The notes under the pieces are model-generated. The model saw only the letters and a list, made by a program, of their open reading frames with translations, ran no database searches and was not told the origin of the DNA. This document shows, piece by piece, positions 1 through 7,824 of a stretch of 64,000 bases of DNA. Each line of letters starts with the position of its first letter. Within the stretch, counting starts at the first letter, position 1. The stretch comes from CAZYME01 sp964648115 (GTDB taxonomy: Bacteria > Pseudomonadota > Gammaproteobacteria > Legionellales > Legionellaceae). The stretch spans positions 1 to 64,000 of the forward strand of contig CAZYME010000008.1 of NCBI GenBank assembly GCA_964648115.1. Reading direction: 5' to 3'. The position numbers and the translations under genes were made by a program.

Positions 1-36
1 GGCAACGAATCAAATTTTTCCTAGTTTGGGTAACAT

Positions 37-1770
37 TTATTTTGAGGCAACTCGCATCTGTTTGGGCGTTGGTAATTTCAATTTATTTGCCCTAAACTGC
101 CCAAACTTTGCTTTTGCCATACCTGCGTAACCCGCGTCTTGCTGCTCAACAAAACTTCGGATATTTTCAGGTAAAACCAATGAAGAATCTGCTGCTACGG
201 CCAATATACATCCGCCTATAACAATTTCGCGAAAATCTCTGGCACACGTTCTCGTTTCAACATCAATATAAAGTCGGCGGTCTATAGGATCCCGGAGCCT
301 ACCTGGCGTAATAACATGGTTATTGTCAGCTGTATGTAAGTTGGCGCGGCATTGATTTGCATGCCCTTCCTGTTTCTCTCTACAGGCATCCAGATAATTT
401 CTAAATTGACCTGGTTGGTCAGGCTCTTTAAGTTTATAACCCCTAGCAACGAAATCATCGGTAGCTTGATTAACAAGGGTACGTAACTCCAGCTCTGTTA
501 GTACACACTCCGCATTATCTTGGTTATAGTTTAATAATATTCTGGAAGCATCTTTTGCAATAACAATACTTACTTGAGCCTTCTCAAAAGCTTCATTTTT
601 AAGCCCATCCACATCAGTTTCATTACGAACCTTCTGAGTATATTCAAGCTGAGCATGGACTAACGTAATCCTTTCAGCAATATCAGTGGAGGACTCAACA
701 TCTTCTACCTCTATACCATCAGCCACTGTTTCTGCATCGTCACTAACGCTCCTCACCTCTATGTCCACTTGCTCCTCTTCATCTAAAAGTTCTTGTTCGG
801 CAATTGGAGGTTGTTGCTCTCTTGCCACCGCTTCTGCGAGGCGCGTCTCCAACAGCAAAAGTTGGCTTAGAAGGGTAGGAATTTGGCGCACTTCTTCAGG
901 GAGCGACTCTGATACAGCCAAGTCCAAACACGTGTCTGCTCTATCAAGCCATTGCTCATGGCTGCTTATTATTTCTTGACGCTTAAGTTCTGTCTGAGCA
1001 GCACCATATTCGTGAGCTGGAAAATTTCTATGCCAAGCAGTAAGAACATTGTTGAGCGCCCTAACATCATCACCTGCATGAGATATTTCATAATCAACCC
1101 CAGTCGGCCCGCTGTTCTCGATATCGGCAAGTGTTTTCCGATATGTTTCATTAGCCTGCTCCATTCCGGTGACTGTTGCATCATCTAAAATACACCACGT
1201 CCCATCACTTTTAATGCAGAACTCTGGTGTGTCTGGGATACTAAATAACACCATGTTGTCAGATAAAGACTCTCCTAATCTAAAAAACGTTTGCTGTTTT
1301 TGGCTTAAAAGGTTTTCCTGCTCTTGCATCCAACTAAAAAGAGATAAGGGATGAGGCTTATCTGGAATTTGCCAGTCATGTTCTATAATTTCGCGACAGA
1401 GTTGGCTTATCAAAAACGCAGTATCAGCAGGAGGGATACGAAGAAAATAATCCCAGTAATCCACGCCACCATGAAAACTTATTGTAATATGTGTAAAAAC
1501 CCATTCTGCTAGCTCAAGCTCAAGAGATTCAACCGGTCCAGGAATTATTTCTTTTTCGACTAGAACATCAATATGTCGTCTCAACGAACGAATTAAAGCT
1601 CTGTATACATTTATTAGTGGCATTTTTTGCTGTGACGAAGCTGCAAAACCCAATAGAATATTTTGGGCTCTCAACCCGAACTCGCCTGCATCGGAACCAG
1701 AAGCTGTATCCCATGATTTAGCTTGTATGAAGCCACGAACAGAGGCTTGAAGCTCACTGAGAGTAGGCAT
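37..1770 (-). CDS. Orphan 577-aa protein, possible secreted effector
   Basis: I do not recognise this family. It is a largely helical, hydrophilic protein with no signal peptide or membrane segment. A strongly acidic stretch (DEEEQVDIEV and following Asp/Glu-rich residues, about 325-365) separates an N-terminal part from a C-terminal part that has several cysteines and ends in a basic tail. The start is well supported: AGGAG lies about 8 nt upstream of the ATG at 1770. It stands alone, with the L,D-transpeptidase gene upstream on the same strand but 228 bp away. Large orphan cytosolic-type proteins of this kind are common among Legionellales type IV effectors, but nothing in the sequence proves secretion. 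Confidence 0.6.
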   Translation of the reverse strand: MPTLSELQASVRGFIQAKSWDTASGSDAGEFGLRAQNILLGFAASSQQKMPLINVYRALIRSLRRHIDVLVEKEIIPGPVESLELELAEWVFTHITISFHGGVDYWDYFLRIPPADTAFLISQLCREIIEHDWQIPDKPHPLSLFSWMQEQENLLSQKQQTFFRLGESLSDNMVLFSIPDTPEFCIKSDGTWCILDDATVTGMEQANETYRKTLADIENSGPTGVDYEISHAGDDVRALNNVLTAWHRNFPAHEYGAAQTELKRQEIISSHEQWLDRADTCLDLAVSESLPEEVRQIPTLLSQLLLLETRLAEAVAREQQPPIAEQELLDEEEQVDIEVRSVSDDAETVADGIEVEDVESSTDIAERITLVHAQLEYTQKVRNETDVDGLKNEAFEKAQVSIVIAKDASRILLNYNQDNAECVLTELELRTLVNQATDDFVARGYKLKEPDQPGQFRNYLDACREKQEGHANQCRANLHTADNNHVITPGRLRDPIDRRLYIDVETRTCARDFREIVIGGCILAVAADSSLVLPENIRSFVEQQDAGYAGMAKAKFGQFRANKLKLPTPKQMRVASK

Positions 1771-1925
1771 ATTAATGCTCCTCTTGTTTGGTTAACATTC
1801 ATAATGTTTTATTCTGTACATTAAATGTCAACTTGAATATTAGTTTTTCTTAAATTTCGAGTAATTTTATCCTAATTTTAAATACACACAAGCCCATTAA
1901 AAAACATTGTGATGCTAAAAAGCAC

Positions 1926-1961
1926 AAAACCATCCCGATGCAAAGCATGGGGATGGTTTAT
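1926..1961 (-). terminator. Probable Rho-independent terminator after the lipoprotein L,D-transpeptidase
   Basis: The inverted repeat AAACCATCCC / GGGGATGGTTT around a GATGCAAAGCAT loop lies 37 bp past the stop of the gene at 1998. On the minus strand it is followed by a T-rich run (TTTTGTGCTTTTT). Confidence 0.6.
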
Positions 1962-1997
1962 AAGTATGAATGGAGATATTAAGAAACAGCGGGAAAG

Positions 1998-2558
1998 TTA
2001 GTTGTAGGGTTTTACAATCACTGTAGTTCCCACATCAATGAAGTTTTCATTTAACCATTTTGCAGCACTGGGCAATACTCTGACGCACCCATGGCTAGCA
2101 TTATAGTCAGGCACTTCGTATGCAGCATGGATAGAGTAGCCACCGTTAAAGTGCATACAATAAGGCATCTTGGCACCACCACCTGTTTCGATAGGATAAA
2201 TGCTTGATGTGCATTCAGGGCCTTTTTTCGAATAAACTCTAAATGTGCCTGTTACGGTATGACATGAACGACCAATGTCCTCACAGAAATCTTTACCGCC
2301 TGAGGCACTACCCGTTTTAACCCTATTGCCTTGGGCATCATAAGCAGCCCATGCCGTGGCTTTGGGGTCAAACACGAACACCTTCTTGCCCGTGGCTGGC
2401 CGTTGCTCTGGAAAGTAGTAGCTACCTTTATGGTCAGAATCCATGCTCTTGGTATAATGCGTGAAGCCTGCATCATCCACAACAGCTGTTGAAGGATCCA
2501 TCGACCCACAGGCCACCGTTAACACACATAATGGTACAATCACTAGTTGCTTTTTCAC
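1998..2558 (-). CDS. Lipoprotein L,D-transpeptidase (YkuD domain)
   Basis: This is a cell-wall enzyme of the YkuD family, which forms or edits peptidoglycan cross-links or anchors lipoproteins in the periplasm. The N-terminus is a lipoprotein signal with lipobox LTVAC (Cys17), so it should be membrane-anchored. The catalytic signature is complete: a conserved His in YSIHAAYEVP and the nucleophile motif SHGCVRVLP near residues 155-163. At 186 aa it is a minimal single-domain enzyme without a LysM module. It is monocistronic, with a hairpin terminator downstream. A second, unrelated-looking YkuD protein lies at 63421-63918. The exact substrate cannot be told from sequence. Confidence 0.9.
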   Translation of the reverse strand: MKKQLVIVPLCVLTVACGSMDPSTAVVDDAGFTHYTKSMDSDHKGSYYFPEQRPATGKKVFVFDPKATAWAAYDAQGNRVKTGSASGGKDFCEDIGRSCHTVTGTFRVYSKKGPECTSSIYPIETGGGAKMPYCMHFNGGYSIHAAYEVPDYNASHGCVRVLPSAAKWLNENFIDVGTTVIVKPYN

Positions 2559-2676
2559 AGGTTAATCCTCCCTATTTTTTTACTGTATCGGGTGGATTAG
2601 GAATAAGTTTAGCCTTTTTAACAAAAATTTAATCTTGTTGTTTATATTAAGAGCGTAATTATGTGTATTTAATGCG

Positions 2677-3447
2677 CTAAGATAAGCCTTTTTTTATCTT
2701 CTCTTTAATATTCTGTAAGGCTCGATGAATTTTCTGTTCTGGACGGGCTTTAAAAGAAGCGACAGTTTTTGAAAAATTTTTACCCTCTGGAGACTGCTCT
2801 GAAAAATAATAATTAAATATGCAGCAACGAGGCTGATCACAAAGAACCTCACTGACTCCATGCCATGAAACACTATTAGTCTCCATGACTAATAGTCGAT
2901 TAAATAAAGAAGGTACAACTATACATTGCTCAACCTTGTCATCCCAAATTTCATAGTTCCCGCCATTTTCTAACTTCCAATTGGGAGAAACGTAGTAAAG
3001 TACATTAGCAGCACGATAAAAATTTTTATTCTCGGCATTATGGGATATATCTATATGGGGGTTCAAATAGAAGCCTTTCATTAGCGTGCTAACTCCACCC
3101 GCAAATCTAGATACATCTGGAAGTAGATTCTTAACCTCAGTAATATTTTCAATAGCTTTGACCACACGCGGGTCCTGTATGGATGCATTGATATCTCTTA
3201 TAATTTGAGGCATATCTTTCAAGTGGCTATATTTTAATTTTAATCGACCTAAACCATTCAACATATGCATGTTTTTTGGTTTAGGAAAATTGGCATAGAT
3301 TTCCAGAGCTAATGACTCGGGTAAAAGGTTATCGAGGGTAAAATATCTAGAAATTTTAAGTGGACTCACCTGAAAGAATTGTTGTTTTAAGTCAATTTTT
3401 GCTTCATCTAAGCGTTTTAAGATTAAATCTGTTAAGACATCTTTCAT
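2677..3447 (-). CDS. 2-oxoglutarate/Fe(II)-dependent oxygenase-like protein
   Basis: The C-terminal half has the hallmarks of the prolyl-4-hydroxylase-like double-stranded beta-helix: HID (His131, Asp133) for two iron ligands, the distal His196 in SWHGVSEV, and Arg207 in PRCCIFNYYF, placed to bind 2-oxoglutarate. The motif order and spacing agree with the superfamily. Members of this type hydroxylate proteins or sugar/lipid moieties and often sit in surface-polysaccharide loci, but no such genes are adjacent here. No signal peptide is visible. The substrate is unknown. The gene stands alone, with a palindromic repeat at 3559-3584 upstream. Confidence 0.75.
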   Translation of the reverse strand: MKDVLTDLILKRLDEAKIDLKQQFFQVSPLKISRYFTLDNLLPESLALEIYANFPKPKNMHMLNGLGRLKLKYSHLKDMPQIIRDINASIQDPRVVKAIENITEVKNLLPDVSRFAGGVSTLMKGFYLNPHIDISHNAENKNFYRAANVLYYVSPNWKLENGGNYEIWDDKVEQCIVVPSLFNRLLVMETNSVSWHGVSEVLCDQPRCCIFNYYFSEQSPEGKNFSKTVASFKARPEQKIHRALQNIKEKIKKGLS

Positions 3448-3558
3448 TATTAATATCCGCTGAACAAGGCTACTTTTAACAAGATTATAGCGGGGTTAAG
3501 CAAATTTAATAAAGCTTAATAATTGTCGCCCAATTTGTATTAGCCATTAAAAAAACTT

Positions 3559-3584
3559 GTCGTTCCCGCGAAGGCGGGAATGAC
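3559..3584. repeat. Short palindromic repeat, CCCGCGAAGGCGGG family (single arm)
   Basis: The sequence reads GTCGTTCCCGCGAAGGCGGG followed by AATGAC, a self-complementary hairpin. It is a single-arm copy of a family that recurs at 16482-16615, 30365-30453, 37031-37065 and 63300-63419. It lies in the gap between the oxygenase gene and the cytochrome c gene. Confidence 0.85.
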
Positions 3585-3652
3585 AATGTGAGCTTTTAGC
3601 CCAATTTAGGGTTGGCCAATACGTTAGCCCGACACGGAGTGGAAATTGGGGC

Positions 3653-4027
3653 CTATTTTTTGGTTACCTCAGGTAACATCGCTCGAATAGCAAGCATCAG
3701 TTGTTTGTCACTGCATTCAAAGCACCCACCTCTTGGTGGCATGGCATTTAAACCTTCATCCGTGTGTTGAAATAAAGCATCCATACCTTGCTTAAGACGT
3801 GGCGCCCAGTCTGCGGATATTCCTATACGGGGAGCACCTAGCTGAATGATGGGTTTTGTAGCATGGCAATTAGCGCAATAATGTTGAACAATTTGCTCAC
3901 CCTCTTTATCTGAACCAGCGATACTTTTCAAAAATTCTTGCGGATGATGACTTGCAGACCAGGCATTTGCTGCCCACAGAAAGCCAAACAAAAGAATCCA
4001 ACAATTTTTTTGCTTATACAAACACAT
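3653..4027 (-). CDS. Small c-type cytochrome (cytochrome c5 family), exported
   Basis: The protein is a periplasmic electron carrier of about 124 aa. It has a Sec signal (WILLFGFLWAANAWSA), one haem-binding CANCH motif and a downstream methionine-containing loop (NAMPPRGG). Two further cysteines, in GGCFECSD, are typical of the cytochrome c5 group. I chose ATG 4027 rather than the longer reading frame that begins at 4114. The extra 29 residues would precede the signal peptide, and GAGGAG lies immediately before ATG 4027. It is divergent from the gene at 4106. It probably carries electrons to a terminal oxidase. Confidence 0.85.
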   Translation of the reverse strand: MCLYKQKNCWILLFGFLWAANAWSASHHPQEFLKSIAGSDKEGEQIVQHYCANCHATKPIIQLGAPRIGISADWAPRLKQGMDALFQHTDEGLNAMPPRGGCFECSDKQLMLAIRAMLPEVTKK

Positions 4028-4105
4028 TCTCCTCGCGTAGTAGATACACTTATCTTCCGCTATAATAGGCACAATTTTACACCTAATGATGATAAGGATT
4101 AAATC

Positions 4106-4459
4106 ATGCGCCAAATTTTATTATGTTCGCTACTCACCTTTATTACTTTTGGCTTAGTAATAAATGATGCATCAGCGAGACGTTTCGGTGGTACGGGCAG
4201 AGGATTTGGCATGATGCGGCCTAACAACAACGCCTTCTCTCACGCTCCTCGAACCCCCAAAGCAGCGCCTGCAAAAGCGGCTCCTAAGCAAATGCGCAAC
4301 AACAGCCGCTGGCGTGGTACGTTGACAGGATTGCTATTAGGTAGCGTATTAACCAGCTTATTTATGGGACATGGTTTTGGTGGAGCCCTTATATCATGGC
4401 TCTTAGTAGGCCTCAGCCTCTACTTCATTATCAATTTTCTTCGTCGTCGAGGATACTGA
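4106..4459 (+). CDS. Tim44-like N-terminal membrane protein lacking the Tim44 domain
   Basis: The 117-aa protein begins with a signal peptide (MRQILLCSLLTFITFG...NDASA). A Gly/Arg/Phe-rich stretch (RRFGGTGRGFGMM) and an Ala/Pro/Lys linker follow, then a glycine-rich transmembrane pair (residues about 72-112) ending in RRR. This architecture matches the N-terminal half of bacterial Tim44-domain membrane proteins, but the C-terminal Tim44 lipid-binding domain is absent. AAGGA supplies a ribosome-binding site before the ATG. Its last 57 bp overlap the 3' end of recJ on the other strand. The function is unknown. Confidence 0.7.
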   Translation: MRQILLCSLLTFITFGLVINDASARRFGGTGRGFGMMRPNNNAFSHAPRTPKAAPAKAAPKQMRNNSRWRGTLTGLLLGSVLTSLFMGHGFGGALISWLLVGLSLYFIINFLRRRGY

Positions 4460-6184
4460 GGGAATATGAACAGCCTGCATAGCCGTAATGACAAGTTGTA
4501 ATTTTGTTCGACCGTTATATTCGTTAATATCTAACTTGTAAACGGCATGCATAAAACGAGCACGAGGGTTAGGCCAGGCCTTAAGATCGATATTAAATGC
4601 AATAGCATCAATCACCCCACCTCCCTGATCATGCTGCAAGGTTAATTTTAAGTGATGTTGCCCCACCAGACGTTGATCTAATATCTCAAATACATTATCA
4701 AAAACTGGCTCTGGAAATTGCTGCCCCCAGGGGCCTGCTTCTCGTAACATGGCAGCCATTTCTAACGTTAACTCCGTTGCCTGCAAAGGACCGTCACTTA
4801 GTAGCTCTCCTTCACATTGTGAAATATCAATATGTTTAGCAGTTTCAGCCAATAGTGCTTGTTGAAACGGGAGAAACGCTTCTGGACGTAAACTTAAACC
4901 AGCAGCCATAGCATGCCCGCCAAAACGGGTAATTAAGCCAGGATTATCTTTATCAATAGCTGCCAATACATCCCGTATATTTAAACCAGGTATAGATCGA
5001 GCCGATCCCTTCAACTCATCTCCACTTACAGCTGCAAATGCAATTACTGGACGATGATAACGCTCTTTTAAACGACCGGCTAAAATTCCAATAACGCCCT
5101 GATGCCAAGCCTTGTCTACTAAGCACAAAGCAATAGGCAAAGCAGTATCGTTTAGTGTCAATTTATCTAGTGCTTGCATAGCTTGATCTTTCATTTCTGT
5201 TTCAATTCGTCGCCGCTCAATATTGAGCTCGTCCAAATGGCTTGCCAATGAGCGAGCTTTATCCAAATCGTCACATAATAAACATTCAATGCCTAATGAC
5301 ATATCATCGAGTCTACCTGCTGCATTCAATCGAGGAGCAACAACAAAACCTAAATCACTTTCACGTAATTGCCCGCAAGTTCTTCCTGCTACTTCAATTA
5401 AGGCCTGAATACCTGGTCGGCAAAGTCCCTGGCGGATGCGCATCAATCCTTGGTTAATTAATATCCGATTGTTTTGATCCAAGGCCACCACATCCGCAAC
5501 CGTGCCCAGCGTGACTAAATCAAGAAACTGGGACATGTTGGGCTCTGGTATATCTTGTGTAAACCATCCACTACTGCTTAACTGGCGTCGCAAGGCTAGC
5601 ATCACATAAAAAATCACACCCACACCAGCGATGGATTTACTCTGAAAATTATCGCCAAATTGATTTGGGTTAACGATCGCACATGCTTTGGGTAATATTT
5701 CTGCAGGCAAGTGGTGATCCGTAACCAATACGTCTATCCCTGCCGCGTTCGCAGCATCAACGCCTTCAATGCTTGCGATGCCATTATCAACCGTAATTAT
5801 AAGATGCGGCTGCCACTTTTTTGCCACTTCAATAATGCCTGGTGTTAAGCCATATCCAAACTCAAACCGATTGGGTACTAAAAATTCCACATGCAAGGCA
5901 CCCATGCTACGTAAAGCCGCGACAGCCAATGCGCTTGAGGTTGCTCCATCTGCGTCAAAATCTCCGACTATTAATATCCGCTGCTGAGAACGAACGGCTT
6001 GCTCTAAACGAACAACCGCTTCTTCAATACCTGATAAGGTATTAAATGGCAATAAAGCCTGTAAGCGTTTATCTAGCTGCTCTTCAGACACAATACCCCT
6101 TGCAGCATAGATGCGTTGTAGAACAGGAGAAATAGCAGGCAAAGACGGTAATATTGTTGGTAAGGGACGTTGTTTAATAAGCAT
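4403..6184 (-). CDS. recJ: Single-stranded-DNA-specific exonuclease RecJ
   Basis: RecJ is the 5'-3' ssDNA exonuclease of recombination and mismatch repair. The DHH-family motifs are present: VGDFDADGATSSALAV, ITVDNGIAS, VTDHHLP (DHH) and NPNQFGD, followed by DHHA1 with FGGHAMAAGLSL and a C-terminal OB fold. I chose ATG 6184 (593 aa) because GGAGAG stands about 9 nt upstream. A start at 6217 would run back through the preceding gene's stop region. It directly follows the COG4255 gene, an arrangement also known in Pseudomonas. The 3' end overlaps the convergent gene at 4106-4459 by 57 bp. Confidence 0.95.
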   Translation of the reverse strand: MLIKQRPLPTILPSLPAISPVLQRIYAARGIVSEEQLDKRLQALLPFNTLSGIEEAVVRLEQAVRSQQRILIVGDFDADGATSSALAVAALRSMGALHVEFLVPNRFEFGYGLTPGIIEVAKKWQPHLIITVDNGIASIEGVDAANAAGIDVLVTDHHLPAEILPKACAIVNPNQFGDNFQSKSIAGVGVIFYVMLALRRQLSSSGWFTQDIPEPNMSQFLDLVTLGTVADVVALDQNNRILINQGLMRIRQGLCRPGIQALIEVAGRTCGQLRESDLGFVVAPRLNAAGRLDDMSLGIECLLCDDLDKARSLASHLDELNIERRRIETEMKDQAMQALDKLTLNDTALPIALCLVDKAWHQGVIGILAGRLKERYHRPVIAFAAVSGDELKGSARSIPGLNIRDVLAAIDKDNPGLITRFGGHAMAAGLSLRPEAFLPFQQALLAETAKHIDISQCEGELLSDGPLQATELTLEMAAMLREAGPWGQQFPEPVFDNVFEILDQRLVGQHHLKLTLQHDQGGGVIDAIAFNIDLKAWPNPRARFMHAVYKLDINEYNGRTKLQLVITAMQAVHIPSVSSTTKKIDNEVEAEAY

Positions 6185-6186
6185 GA

Positions 6187-7140
6187 CTAAATTCTCTCCA
6201 TAAGACGTGATATCCAATTTTTTGGTCTACTTTGATACGCTATATTGTTCCAATACCAACGAACTGTCTTCTTTTGTAATTGCTCTTGTAAAACATGGCA
6301 GGCGTTTTGTCCCAGATTATTGCACAATACTATGCTATTTTTTGTAGCATGGATTATAGCTTCGACATCATTCACGTTTGTTAAGTGCACACTCCCCCCG
6401 CCCACATCCCGCGGCTTGCCCGCGGGATCCCGCGATTTGGCTAGATCCCTGGACCCCGGCTGAAAGCCGCGGGACGTCGTGTTTGTGGAAGCGTGAGTAG
6501 TTACCACGTTTGTTGATAATACATTGGCTAATTCAATCAAATCAGGGTCATGACAAATCAACTGTGTTTGGATTTTATCGCCGAGCGCTCCTCCACCCCA
6601 AAGCCAGACACCATTGATTGGATATAATCCTATACGTGCCTTATTCAATGCATTTCCACTAAAAAACATTTGGCTTTCAGTAATGAAACGCTGCCAAAAG
6701 AGTGTCTTATCCAACATTTCTAGTTCAGGCATCATGGATTGATGTTGCAAAACATGCACAGGCTTCGCTGTAATTTGGGGTTTATCTTCGTATTGAAACA
6801 ACCACGTGTAGGCATCATGGTAATGCAAGTGCATGTTTTCTGAAGCGATAAACTCTTTAAATGCCTCAAACCAGCGTTTTGACTCTTGCTCGGATAATTC
6901 TAGTTGCGAGCCACTAGCAATAATCATTGCATCATTGTGTGTGGCCTGCCAATGGATGGGTGACGCTATGACCCACTCCCCTTCTAAGTGGTGATATCTA
7001 CGAAGTAGATCTGCGACAGGTGGAGAATCGTTTGGGTAACCTAAGCATGACAAAATATTGTGGTAGAAATTACCTTGGGTAGGGATAGCGGTATTGTTTT
7101 CCGGTATTGAGGCTATTTCTGCATTGATGACAATATCCAT
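6187..7140 (-). CDS. COG4255-type protein (annotated elsewhere as phosphoglycerate-mutase-like) with in-frame repeat insertion
   Basis: The conserved signature IGLYPINGVWLWGGG and the position just upstream of recJ mark this as the COG4255 family. Members are sometimes named cofactor-independent phosphoglycerate mutase-like, but the reaction is unproven and I see no alkaline-phosphatase-type metal motif. About residues 215-247 (window 6401-6498) are encoded by a palindromic repeat that reads NTTSRG...GSRDLA...DPAGKPRDVG. The same peptide family is inserted in rlmD at 12047-12153. The reading frame is intact on both sides, so the element is tolerated as protein. Downstream, recJ starts 3 nt after this stop, indicating co-transcription. 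Confidence 0.75.
   Translation of the reverse strand: MDIVINAEIASIPENNTAIPTQGNFYHNILSCLGYPNDSPPVADLLRRYHHLEGEWVIASPIHWQATHNDAMIIASGSQLELSEQESKRWFEAFKEFIASENMHLHYHDAYTWLFQYEDKPQITAKPVHVLQHQSMMPELEMLDKTLFWQRFITESQMFFSGNALNKARIGLYPINGVWLWGGGALGDKIQTQLICHDPDLIELANVLSTNVVTTHASTNTTSRGFQPGSRDLAKSRDPAGKPRDVGGGSVHLTNVNDVEAIIHATKNSIVLCNNLGQNACHVLQEQLQKKTVRWYWNNIAYQSRPKNWISRLMERI
6401..6498 (-). repeat. In-gene palindromic element (copy A)
   Basis: Inverted arms CCCGCGGCTTGCCCGCGGG and AGCCGCGGGACGTCGTGTTT surround a core with TAGATCCCTGGA. It matches the element at 12047-12153 almost throughout, including the GACGTCGTGTTT...GGAA.CGTGAG right end, and it is read in the same frame and orientation. Related intergenic copies lie at 7683-7760, 26038-26134, 27522-27684 and 55703-55815. 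Confidence 0.85.
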
Positions 7141-7241
7141 GTTAAGCGTAGCTACTCTGATTAATGCTAGGAAGTTGGCCCATCATGTTTACCCCTGTGA
7201 TACACTATCACGAAGTATAAATTATCGAACTAGTAAACACC

Positions 7242-7610
7242 ATGCATATCCAACTAGAAGCCCCTGACAATAATGCCATCCGCTCTTATACCGACTCAGA
7301 GATAACCATTGGTACTACGGTCTATCAGCAGAGTGTGGTGATTAGTAAAGATACTATTATTTCAGAATGGCCGGTTCGTTCGGTTCATGAGTTAAACGAA
7401 AATAATTTAGCTTCGATTATTGAATTTAATCCTGAGGTTATTATCGTAGGGCATCAGCTATCTGGAGTTTATGTACCAGCGAATGTTACGCAGTATTTAT
7501 CTAAACAGCGCATAGGTATTGAGTGTATGTCTATTGGTGCCGCAAGTCGGACGTTTAATGTGTTGTTAAGTGAGCAGCGTCGTGTTGTAGCTGTGATTAT
7601 TTTGGTGTGA
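7242..7610 (+). CDS. Mth938-domain protein (DUF498 family)
   Basis: The 122-aa protein matches the compact Mth938/Xcc1710 fold. It has an N-terminal beta region, then PEVIIVGHQLSGVYVP, and a C-terminal IGIECMSIGAASRTFNVLLSEQR segment with the family's (G/A)xxRTFN signature. In mitochondria the homologue is the complex I assembly factor NDUFAF3, but the bacterial role is undefined. It has its own promoter region, divergent from the COG4255 gene. The ORF ends just before a repeat-rich gap. Confidence 0.8.
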   Translation: MHIQLEAPDNNAIRSYTDSEITIGTTVYQQSVVISKDTIISEWPVRSVHELNENNLASIIEFNPEVIIVGHQLSGVYVPANVTQYLSKQRIGIECMSIGAASRTFNVLLSEQRRVVAVIILV

Positions 7611-7682
7611 GGGGACTTTACATTTCAGTAGTGAACAAACTGCCTGGCCTGCGATAAAACCTTATATCTGGTCTCTATTTCT

Positions 7683-7760
7683 CCGTCCTGCGGCTTGACC
7701 GCAGGATCCAGGAATCTAGCAACTTTTCTGGATACTGCGCATAATGCGCGGTACGTAGTC
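7683..7760. repeat. Intergenic copy of the GCGGCTTG-type palindromic element
   Basis: CCGTCCTGCGGCTTGACCGC and AGGATCCAGGAATCTAGCAA form the left half of the same family as the in-gene elements. The right half is degraded, ending GCGCGGTACGTAG. It occupies much of the 214-bp gap between the genes at 7610 and 7825. A G-run (GGGAGGGGGGGGCG) near 7805-7818 closes the gap. Confidence 0.75.
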
Positions 7761-7824
7761 ATTAAGATAAATAATGATCACTCATGACCTGGCCCTGGGG
7801 AAAGGGAGGGGGGGGCGAGCTTTG

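Noticed and set aside
1771..1870. PmrA box upstream of the 577-aa gene
   Set aside because: CTTAAA occurs once, but no second hexamer stands 11 bp away. A TTGACA (1826-1831) is present, with only a poor -10 (CATTAT at 19-bp spacing).
3653..4114. Longer cytochrome c start at 4114
   Set aside because: It would place 29 residues before a clear signal peptide; ATG 4027 has GAGGAG just before it.
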